Position numbers and translations under genes: made by a program. The notes under the pieces are model-generated. The model made no database searches. It was not told the origin of the DNA and was given only the letters and a program-made list of their open reading frames with translations. This document shows positions 46,290 through 55,144 of a DNA stretch of 64,000 nt, piece by piece; positions within the stretch are counted from its first letter, which is position 1; each line of letters starts with the position of its first letter. The stretch is from Ricinus communis. Taxonomy: Eukaryota; Streptophyta; Magnoliopsida; Malpighiales; Euphorbiaceae. Where the stretch lies: contig NC_063257.1 of assembly GCF_019578655.1 (NCBI RefSeq), positions 19,902,001-19,966,000 on the forward strand, given 5' to 3'.

Positions 46290-47417
46290 ATGCTAAATTC
46301 AAACTCTTTGTATGACACATTGGAAAATGGGATCAGGAACCAAGAGAGTGCTAAAAATTGGGATGCCCGTGCATCTTTAGATGCTCGAGTGGAATCGTTT
46401 TGCAGGGCTACCGATCAACTCTCTTCTCCTATCCTTTCATCTCAAGTCTTTTATGAATTTTGTTATGGTTTACATGTGTGTAATGATTGTCCATTGTATA
46501 GTGATGTTGCTCATTGTTCTTATAACTGTGAACAGGTGAATTATACGGGAAGTTGGCCAAGTGACTCGTATAGAAGCACCTACAATCAAGAGTGGAGCAC
46601 TCATTCACCCTTTGGATGGAGCTTAGATGGCCAAGAACCACTAGGAATTCAGCAACTACATCAGCAGCCTAATCTTGCACCTTCAACTCAAGATGAAGAG
46701 TTAGTGTTAGAGGAGCTGATGATGAGGTTCATAACAAGTCTTGAGGAAAGATTCCAACAAACAGAGAGGGTACTTAAAGGACAACAAGCCTTAATTAAGA
46801 ACATAGAGCATCAAGTAGGCTTGATCTTTCAGTTACTAGCGGCAGAACAATGGGGAACTCCATCAAACGCTACTGAATGCGAGGAGCATTTGAGCGCCAT
46901 CACTTTGCGTTCAGGTGAGAATTTTTCTGGTTTATCTACTATGTTTGACGATAATGCTTCTATGCAGGACGATTTCTTAAACATGGAGATGGAACCAGAA
47001 AAGGAAGAGGCAAACATAATCCCTCTGAAAGACTACCAACTGGAATGTACAGTTGATGATGTTGAGTTGCAGTTAGAGGAATTGTGGGTAGATTTTCCAC
47101 AAGTCCCTTCGATGATGGAAGATGAGCACGAGTTATCCAATAAAGAAGTCTTGGAGGAGCTCGAGTTTCTCCTAGCAAGTGAACCAAGCCAAGGACTGAA
47201 GAAAACCATCAACACTCCTGAAGAAATTGCCCAACCGTCGATCCTTCCAATTGTTGAAACTCCAGCTTTCAAATTGGAAGAGCCCCTAGAGCATCATGAC
47301 TACGTTCAATTATACGAGGAGCGAGTCTTGCCCATCATACTGGCAGCTTGCTTGATAGTCGGGAAGAGGAAATTGACGATTATCCCTCTAAGCGGATACT
47401 TGAAGACATTTGCTTGA
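46290..47417 (+). CDS. gag-tail protein of element B, 375 aa
   Basis: The only gene of the element and fully open. It corresponds to the C-terminal part of Athila gag and the gag-pol junction. There is a decayed zinc-knuckle region around residues 53-83 (FCYGLHVCNDCPLYSD), a YNQEW/FGWS linker, a predicted coiled coil (about 145-190), the SAITLRSG tract typical of Athila gag near residue 210, a very acidic segment (about 215-330), and ERVLPIILAACL near the end, which resembles the sequence just before Athila RT. No capsid, protease or RT. The same protein is encoded, broken, in element E, so this truncated form is a family trait and not a recent deletion. It could act as a nucleic-acid or gag-partner protein, or as a relic kept only by packaging sequences; function unknown. 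The start at 46290 is the first ATG after the PBS leader. Confidence 0.75.
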   Translation: MLNSNSLYDTLENGIRNQESAKNWDARASLDARVESFCRATDQLSSPILSSQVFYEFCYGLHVCNDCPLYSDVAHCSYNCEQVNYTGSWPSDSYRSTYNQEWSTHSPFGWSLDGQEPLGIQQLHQQPNLAPSTQDEELVLEELMMRFITSLEERFQQTERVLKGQQALIKNIEHQVGLIFQLLAAEQWGTPSNATECEEHLSAITLRSGENFSGLSTMFDDNASMQDDFLNMEMEPEKEEANIIPLKDYQLECTVDDVELQLEELWVDFPQVPSMMEDEHELSNKEVLEELEFLLASEPSQGLKKTINTPEEIAQPSILPIVETPAFKLEEPLEHHDYVQLYEERVLPIILAACLIVGKRKLTIIPLSGYLKTFA

Positions 47418-47563
47418 AAGAAGGATGGATGGTCTTCGATCATGCCTATTTGCCTTTCACCATGAGTCCAGCTAAGAAGACTCATCACATAAAAAAGAAG
47501 CGCTTTTGGGAGGCACCCCAATTTTTATCTTTAATTTCTAATTTTTTAACCTTTTTGTTTTGA
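47348..47563 (+). other. second frame overlapping the end of the B gag-tail gene
   Basis: In the +1 frame, LDSREEEIDDYPSKRILEDI continues from LAAC of the main frame and runs past its stop to KKTHHIKKKRFWEAP. Element E keeps the same overlap and the same downstream frame (3453-3229). Either an old 1-base shift is fixed in the family, or the downstream part is reached by frameshifting. Confidence 0.45.
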
Positions 47564-49340
47564 AACATTTTATTAGTTTTAGTTTTCATATTTTCAGTTT
47601 CGATTTCATTTCTTTATTTTATTATTTTCAGATTCTACCGAGGAGGTACTGAATTTCCACAACATCAGCCTCGATGGATGATCAGGGCAGTCCCCTAGAT
47701 CTTTTTATTTTTCTGCATTTATTTACTTTATTTTTCATACATGTCATGCACTTGGATTGTATTGCCTTTGTTCTCTTAGTTGAGCATTCCATGCGGGGTA
47801 TCCATAACATTTTACACTGAGGACAATGTGTTCTTCAAGTGTGGGGTTCTTATGGGTAAACCTTAATCTCTCATATGGTTGTTAATATATCTGAAATTGC
47901 TATGGCTAGGTGTTGTGTATTTTTAGGGGATGTTAGGACACTGTGTTTTTATGCACTTGAGTATGCTATTTTTGAGCTGATTGATGACTTGATTTATAGA
48001 ATTGTAGTTACTTTTCTTTGTTGTTCATTGTCCTTGGAAAACAATTTATGGTGTTTTACACATCAACCCTGCTGGGTTAAACCGGTGTTATTTAATTGTT
48101 TTTCGAATTGTCGAATTTTAACTTAGAACGTTGATAATATCATATGCATGTGTTTCTTAAGTAATGATGTTGCGAACCAACTGCACCTAATACCACACCT
48201 GAAAGTGAGATTTTGAGCCAATTGAGCATTCATTATACTTATGCTCTTTATATTTCTTGTTTGAGTGTGGATTGTACTTAACTTTGCTTCTAGAACTTGC
48301 TTTGTAATGCGTGTTGAAGTTACATGAATATTGTGAATACCATGAGATGATTTGGGCGATTTAGGAATCACCACATTTGACCAAAAGCCTATCACCTTAT
48401 GTTTCCATTAGTTAGCCAGTTTTTGAGCCTTAACCTTTTCTTCATAATCTACACCTATACACTTCAATTATACCATTCTTTACATTTATCTTTCCTTTAC
48501 CCTTATGCTGGAATTTCTTTCTGTGATTTGTTCAACTTTATGTGGGATTAAAATTCTAGTTGCTATGTTGGTAAATTCACTAAATCTTTTTAATATTTTA
48601 AATGCTCCCTTTGATCCAATTTGCATTTGTTATTCTTTATGTTTATTCGAGTTGTATGCAGCGGTGGCTAATAAGCTGCTAGTTCATTTCTTCTAAAAAA
48701 AAAAAAAAGAAAAAAGAAGAAAAAAAAGAAAAAAGAAGAAGAAGAAGAAGAAGAAGAAAAAAAAAAATATATAATAAATAAATCTCTTTAATTATTTATC
48801 TTTTTATTGGATTTAGAGCATTTGCAAGCGTTATTCTATGAAGTGGGGATTTTAGTGAATGATTCTTTTTATGATCTTAGGCACGAATTCTAGCATTTTC
48901 ATACTTCTATCCAAATCTCCGTACCTTTACCCTAGCCCCATTACAACCTTGGCAAAGACCCTTTGATTCTGGTATTTACTTATTCACAGTAGCGAAAATA
49001 TGATTTATGAGCAAGCTTATGGTGAGCGGGTCTTGTGCATTTGCTTTGAGGGATTTGTTATTCACCTAATATACACTTTGAGCGACTTGAGTGATCCCTG
49101 TGAGGCATTGGTTCATGATGTTTGTGTTGAGTTGTCATTTAAGTTACTCACGCATTAATATTATTTCCATTCTTTGTTAATGATTTGCAATTTGATTTAT
49201 GATTGAGTATCCTTTGAGATGTGTTGAGTACTATCTGTTGTGGACTAGGGGCATAAACTACAAGGAATTGCTAACTGTAGTTTTATGGGTTGAGTTGTTA
49301 ATTGCTTGAGGACAAGCAATAGCTTAAGTGTGGGGTAATT
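47564..49340 (+). other. 3' UTR of element B
   Basis: No conserved frame. It contains the GAGGACAATGTGTTC block, a homopurine run at 48697-48770, and the conserved GCTTGAGGACAAGCAATAGC stretch before the polypurine tract at 49328-49340. Confidence 0.7.
48697..48770 (+). repeat. A/GAA-rich homopurine run
   Basis: About 70 bases of A and AAG/GAA repeats. Element A has a T/C run (a purine run on its sense strand) at the matching place in its 3' UTR. Confidence 0.85.
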
Positions 49341-50320
49341 TGATGAGCATAGTTTTACACATATTTGCTTGCATATTATTGCGTATGTTCTTAGCAATTA
49401 TTGTGCTTTTATTCCCAGATCACCCGTGTTTTGTGTTCTTTTGCATTTCAGGAACATTTATAGGACCATCATCGGTGTTTAAGCAATTATAGATCAATAC
49501 GTGCGGAAACGGACGAGAATTCATCAATATCGGACAAGAGCCCGCAATGCATACATTGAGCACGGCCTGGACTCTGGCCGTGCTCAACCATTGGCTTTGA
49601 TTCTTGAAATTTGCACTTTGGGCATGGTTTCCATAGCCACCACGGCCTTCAGCACGGGCCGTGGTGGCCAACATGGGGAGCAACACGGCCGTGGTGAAAC
49701 ACTACTTGGTGAGATCCACAGTTTCAAAGACGGCCCGGACTTCGGCTTCGGCCGCCGAGTTAAATATATAAGAAAAATGAATTTTTCTTAGAAAAAAGGG
49801 GAAAAAGAGTGACATACCACAGCGGTTGGTTCGGTTTCGCATGATTGAGTGCAAGAGAGTTACGGTGAGTAAGAATCCCGAAATCGCAAGGTTCCGAGTG
49901 CAAAACAGTAGTGGAGTAATTCAAGAGGCGTTTGGGAGATTAATCAAAGTGTAGATCCGGATTTGGAGTCGCTCATCCAATTCGAGAGAAAAGGGTGTAC
50001 ATGTTTTATTTTCATTATTCTATCATTGTAATTGATTTCCTAGATTGTTTTAAACATGAACATGTTTAGCTAGACTGATTTAATCCATTGGGATTTCTTT
50101 ACTATGTTGGCTTGATATTATATTGTTGGATTATTTGAGTTGGTTTTGTATTCTTCTTGTTTTCAGTATTAATAAGATAATCATTATTCGTGAGACGTTG
50201 TGAATTGTGTGTTTAGATTGCTTTGTGTGATTGAGAAGTCCATTTGGCAATTGGAATTTTGAATAGCAAGAACTGGTTAATAATCGCTTAGAGATAAGGA
50301 TAATTAACTAGCCGGATTAA
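49341..50320 (+). repeat. truncated 3' LTR of element B
   Basis: Matches 44628-45610 closely. Many of the differences are CG to TG or CA (for example GGCACGG to GGCATGG, CCGTAG to CCATAG). There is a short deletion near 49725-49760. The last ~470 bp are missing. Confidence 0.85.
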
Positions 50321-51551
50321 GATCCCACTGCTGTGTTATCCGGGCCTCCATCCTATCCAATCTAGATGCTACGGATGTGCCTGCTGATTGATTAAAGAAC
50401 ATAGATGGGTCAGGAACATCAGTGGGCCTAGATGAGGGACGTGGTGGGGGTACAAGCTGCTCCTTGGTGATGTCAACATCATCATCATCACCCTCATCAA
50501 CACCATCGCCACCCGTCTGGCTAGCTGAAGTGGAACCTGTCAAGTGGTACTCGAAACCGCCTGAGGTAGACTCAGTCCGAGTAACCATCCGCATGTTGTA
50601 CATTTGCTGTGTTCCAACAGCCAGCATAGAACCCGATTCTGTCATACTTTAAACAGCGGCTGGAGTCAACACCCCCATATTCCTAGCTAGCCTAGTCACA
50701 TATGGTCCACAGCTAATAACTGCCTTCCTAGCCGATCTCTGAATCCCATCCATCTGTGCAGCCATCAGAAACCCTAAATCCAAATAGGTCCTCTGCCGAA
50801 TATGCCAGAGTAAAGCAACATCAAGCTTATTGAGAGCTCCCTAACTCTCACCCCTACCAGCCAATGTGTGCGCTAAAATATTGTGGAGGTATCTCAAACT
50901 ATCTGAAATACATGAAGCCTTGGTCCGGCTCGAAGAGAAAGAGCGTCGGACCACCCTAATATCCTCCCAATATGAATCTATATCTGTCCCCAAATGTCTA
51001 ACTGCTTGATTAAATAAATCAGAATCCACCTCCGCTCTAGTCCATATCCCTAAAGCTATTCCAAACTCAGCTAGGGACATCCTGTAGGTTCTGCCAGTTA
51101 CCCTGAAAGAAACTGTGTTTGGCGGGTTAAGTCCCTAACAACCGGTTGAAGCCAAAAGGTGCTTGAAGAACTCCAAAGTTAGCTCTCTGTAAGTAGGCTC
51201 TCTAATGTCAAAAAACCTATTCCATGGTACTGTCTCCAGCAAACTAGAAATTTCTTCAAAAAGCCTAACATCTCTCAAGGCCTGCCAATCGATGCACCTC
51301 CCAGTCAGAAGTGACTTGGTCCTTACCACTTGAAATCGATCAATATGCGCCTGGTTGGTGAAGATCAAGTAAGGATGCCTGCCAGCTGCAGGTGTAAGGA
51401 CAAGTCGAGCTCGGGTTCTCGGGTGATCGGTTGCCCGAGGTTGTCATCTAGGAAGTAGTGTAGCAGTTGTCTGGCCTGAGGTCTGGTGACTAGAAGAACC
51501 ATCCTCAACTTTAGCTCGCTTCCCAGCAGCTTTCTGCTGATCATTGGCCAT
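50304..51551 (-). pseudogene. ATHILA ORF-1 of element A
   Basis: It starts at the ATG at 51551 (MANDQQKAAGKRAKVEDG), a basic N-terminus followed by a disordered stretch. Then come IDWQALRDVRLFEE, EPTYRELTLEFFKH, SLAEFGIALGIW and the conserved middle (50841-51080), and an acidic Asp-rich stretch with MEARITQQ at the end. These blocks mark the ATHILA ORF-1 family, located after pol where an envelope gene would be. Stops and frameshifts lie near 51450, 51136, 51081, 50842 and 50650. The C-terminus is cut by element B. Confidence 0.7.
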
Positions 51552-52121
51552 ACTTTTATGATAAAATGCAATGTTAGATAGCAACACAAGTAGCAAAACA
51601 CTGTAATAGATCGACCATGTTCAATTTACATAAAATTTAACAGAAATTCGGTAGTATATCAAATTAGTTGTTAACCCAGGAAGCTAGGGGTAAGGTACCC
51701 TAACCGCCGAAATCCTGCAAGGCTGAAAATATAGGGTGCAAAGGGAGAACAAAAATAACAGATAATTACATATACAATGCCCAATGACATTTCAGTGCAT
51801 AACATCACAACGTACCCAATGGTAGCACATCCAAAATGGAATAAGGACAGAATAAATAAAAAGTAATATGAAAACAAAAGTGAAAAATAAGGGCAAGAAG
51901 AACAAAATTAAAATAACACAAATAAACAATGGAATATGCATTAAAGTCAGAAATGACATACCTAAGGTGAAAAGAAAAAAATGTGATTTGCAGGAAATGA
52001 AACTAGAACGAGAAAGCAATGATACGGAAATCAACAAAAGTATAAGAAAAACAAAATGACAATCATGTATGAACAGAAAAACAAAACAAGCAAGATTAAG
52101 TGTAAAATACAGATTACTTAC

Positions 52122-52212
52122 TGCGATTGTCTCTGACAAAGTAGAATAGTAGAGAAAAAGTAAAGAAGGAGAGAAAAATCGGCCAAACCAGTGAAATGAT
52201 GAAAAACTTCAT
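52122..52212 (-). other. predicted leader exon of ORF-1 in element A
   Basis: The ATG at 52212 opens 30 codons plus one base of Phe/Leu/Ile/Ser-rich sequence (starting MKFFIISLVW) to a splice donor CGCA|GTAAGTAATC. TATTTAAA sits directly before the ATG and the palindrome words (52240-52310) upstream of it. This mirrors element E (2702-2829). The acceptor is unclear: the best one, TATTACAG near 51603, joins in the wrong frame for ORF-1. Confidence 0.4.
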
Positions 52213-52310
52213 TTTAAATAGGGTTCGTAATGCGCATTTGTACCGGTCATGCGATACGATATATGCCGTGCACTTGGCCGTGCATGATCCCGAATGCGCA
52301 TATGGGCCCG
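52213..52310 (-). promoter_or_regulatory. internal promoter-like cassette of element A
   Basis: On the minus strand: GGGCCCATATGCGC, CACGGCCAAGTGCACGGC, CATGACCGG, then CCCTATTTAAAATG. Same order (palindrome words, TATA-like box, pyrimidine-rich stretch, GTAAGT) as in element E. Confidence 0.45.
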
Positions 52311-52581
52311 AAATTTCCTGGAATGCTGGTCTAAATCACCTTTTACATATAAAAATATTTATATTTTTCCGACACTAGATATATTCAAAAACTTCGAAAC
52401 AGAGGAATAAAAACAAATTATGAACATACTCAAGCAAGTAAATCAAAATAAATATAAGTCCAAAGAAAATAACGAAATAACAAAAATTAAAAACAAAAAT
52501 GTAAAAGCATCGCCAAAATCGAATGTACAGAAATACTTATTTTTGCTGAGTCCTAAGCTTGACTCATCCGGATCAACCCTC

Positions 52582-53880
52582 CTATGCATACAAAACTAGG
52601 TCAACTCGTTGCTTACCATCCAATGAGTTACCATGGTAAAGTTTTAATCGATGCCCATTCACTTTGAAACCTCCCTTCTCGAGATGATGGAACTCCACCA
52701 CTCCATATGGAAAGACCCGTCTGACCTGAAATGGTCCAGACCACCGACTTCCCAGCTTTCTAGGAAACAGATGAAGGTGAGAGTTGCACAGCAACACTCG
52801 ATCCCCGACTTGAAACTCCTTATGCCCACGAATCCTTTGATCATGCCATTTCTTCGTTCTTGCTTTGTAAGATAATGAGTTTTTGTACGCCTGCTGGCGC
52901 CACTCATCTAGCTCACTCAGCTGCCACTGTCACTCCTTACCTGCAGAATGAATATCAAAGTTACAAGTCCTAAGGGCCTAAAGTGCCCTATGCTTTAACT
53001 CAACAGGTAAATGACATGACTTTCCATAAACACGGCGATAAGGCGTAAAACATATAGATGTCCTAAAAGCAGTCCTAAACGCCCATAATGCATCATCTAA
53101 CTTAAGAGTCCAATCCTTCCTACTAGTACTAACAGTTCTCTCTAAAATACATTTAATACCCCTATTAGTTACCTCAACCTGCCCACTAGTCTAGGGGTGA
53201 TAGGGAGTAGAGAATCGCTGAGTAACTCCGTACCGCTTAAGTACCTTCTCTAATTGGGTGTTGCAGAAATGTGTTCCTCTATCACTAATAAGCGCCCTAG
53301 GTGTGCCAAACCTAGCAAACAATCGTTTAAGGAACCTGCAAACAACCTTGGCATCATCAGTGGCCAAAGCCTGAGCTTCAGGCCACTTAGAGAAGTATTC
53401 AACAGCAACCAGAATGTACTTATTACCATATGAAGAGGGAAAGGGTCCCATGAAGTTGATGCCCCAAATATCAAAAATCTCAACGACTTGCACACTAGTT
53501 TGGGGCATCTCATCACGAGAAGAGATATTACCTGCGCGCTGACAAGCGTCACAAACCTGAATAAATTTTCGTGCATCTTGGAAGAGTGTAGGCCAATAGA
53601 ATCCTTCCTCTAGCACCTTCCTCGCTGTATGGTTTGCTGCTTGATGACCTCCAGTGGGTCCTTCATGGCAGTGCCTCAATATTTGGAGAGTCTTTTCGCC
53701 ATAAACACAACGGCGAATCACCTGATCTGCACAGACTCTAAACAGAAAGGGTTCTTCCCAAATGTAGTACTTCAAATTGGCAAAGAATTTCTTCTTTTGC
53801 TGATAAGTCATACCCTTTGGTAGAACCCTAGCAACCAAATACTTAGCGTAATTTGAAAACCAGGGAGTATCAGTGTATAC
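52582..53880 (-). pseudogene. integrase of element A
   Basis: HHCC zinc-binding segment (HCHEGPTGGHQAANH ... CDACQR), then the core. The first catalytic Asp is changed to Asn (WGINFMGPF, usually GIDFMGP), the second Asp is present (LISDRGTHFC) and the Glu is present (GQVEVTNR). A TAG replaces the usual Gln codon after TPYHP (near 53188), with another stop near 52980. The C-terminal segment (52797-52582) has the LGSRWSGPF...FKVNGHRLKLY block that binds DNA. Inactive as it stands. Confidence 0.85.
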
Positions 53881-54507
53881 CTAAGTGATATATAAATGCT
53901 CCTCTGGAAATCGATCGTCTATGGCCATCTCATCAAGTGCATCCAAGTGAGGATTTTCCAATCTCGATAAATGGTCCACTGCCAGATTCTCTGCGCCCTT
54001 CTTATCCTTGATCTCGACATTAAATTCCTGCAATAAAAGAATCCACTGAATCAATCTCGGTTTCGCATTATTTTTCAGGAATAAGTACCTCAACGCCGGG
54101 TGGTCCGTGAAGACAATGGTTTTGGAGAGAACGAGGTATGATCTAAACTTGTCGAAGGCATAAACAACAGCCAACAACTCCTTCTCTGTGGTGGTGTAGT
54201 GTTCCTGGGCTCCTGTCAAAGTCTTGCTAGCATAGTAAATGGGTTGGAACTTCTTTTCAATCCTCTGTCCAAGCACAGCTCCAACTGCATAATCACTAGC
54301 ATCACACATCAGTTCAAAAGGCAGCCCCCAATCAGGAGAAACCATGATCAAGGCTTTAGTTAGAAGTTTCTTAAGTAACTCAAAAGCAGCCAAGCATGCA
54401 TCATCAAAAATAAAAAGTACATCCTTAACTAACAACTGAGTGAGAGGCCTAGCAATATCTCTAATAAATCTCCTATAAAACCCTGCATGGCCCAGAAAAC
54501 TCCTCAA
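53881..54507 (-). pseudogene. RT thumb and RNase H of element A
   Basis: Begins [16 protein letters not shown], the end of gypsy RT. It continues through a complete-looking RNase H with the acidic positions in [28 protein letters not shown] and [11 protein letters not shown], and ends ...[11 protein letters not shown]. The frame is open for 208 codons. The RT palm upstream, including the catalytic (F/Y)xDD motif, is deleted. Confidence 0.85.
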
Positions 54508-54985
54508 TCATGTCCTTGAAGATAGCCATCATGCACCGCTAAAATGTAGCCGGTGCATTGCACAGTTCGAATGGCATCCGTCTATAAGCAAACATCCCAG
54601 TTGTTCCATTTATCTTGAATGTGTCACAAATCTCCAAAAAATTAAAAATATGTGCATTGGGATCCTCGCTGGGCAATCCTCCAAACTGCACGCTCTGCTG
54701 GATCATTTGGATAATGTTGGCTTTTATTTCAAAATTGTTGGCCACTACAGCAGGTCTGACTATACTAGTTTTCGTCCCATCCAAAGATGGTCGAGCAAAC
54801 TCGTACATCGTCCTTTGATCGTCATCGGCTTGGGGGTTGAGGTTCTCCATCGCGTCAACTCCTTGAACCTGAACTGTAACTCCGTCCTCCTCCTCAACTG
54901 CCTGCAAACGTCGTCTCAATAATCTGAGAGAGTGCTCCGGGTCAGATAAGGGTGCTATGGGGTCAAGGTTAGAGCTCCTGGTCAT
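54508..54985 (-). pseudogene. gag fragment fused to RT fragment, element A
   Basis: The first ~115 codons are the Athila gag N-terminus (FEIKANIIQMIQQSVQFGGL, EDPNAHIFNFLEICDTFK). They run straight into GMFAYRRMPFELCNAPATF, a reverse transcriptase segment normally more than 1,000 codons further on. After a TAG the text [13 protein letters not shown] continues and then jumps to the RT end at 54507. So one deletion joined gag to RT and a second removed the RT active site. Confidence 0.85.
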
Positions 54986-55120
54986 AAACTACCTGAAACG
55001 GAAAACCAAACAACCACCAATCAACAAAAGTAATAAAAAAAAAAAAATAAAGAATGAATGAATAAACAGATAATGACTAAATTAACACAAAAACAATTCA
55101 CTCTAGTTTACTGTTACTGT

Positions 55121-55138
55121 TCCCCGGCAACGGTGCCA
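55121..55138 (-). promoter_or_regulatory. primer binding site, tRNA-Asp type (element A)
   Basis: Minus-strand TGGCACCGTTGCCGGGGA, one change from the site in element B, 6 bases from the LTR. Confidence 0.85.
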
Positions 55139-55144
55139 AAAACT

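Larger units (their letters stand above)
44628..50320 (+). mobile_element. element B: non-autonomous Athila-type element
   Basis: The complete 5' LTR is 44628-46079, with PBS, one 375-aa frame, a ~1.8-kb 3' UTR with polypurine tract (GTGTGGGGTAATT), and a truncated 3' LTR 49341-50320. It is inserted into element A in the opposite orientation. The right border is a deletion: the LTR stops after GGATTAAG and ORF-1 of A follows, so no target duplication can be read. It has no pol at all. Close relative of element E. Confidence 0.85.

Noticed and set aside
51671..52139. Hydrophobic minus-strand frames of 68 and 115 codons
   Set aside because: T-rich intron-like sequence between the leader exon and ORF-1 of element A; frames overlap each other and show no family motif.
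53250..53576. 108-codon minus-strand frame inside integrase
   Set aside because: Out-of-frame shadow of the integrase core.
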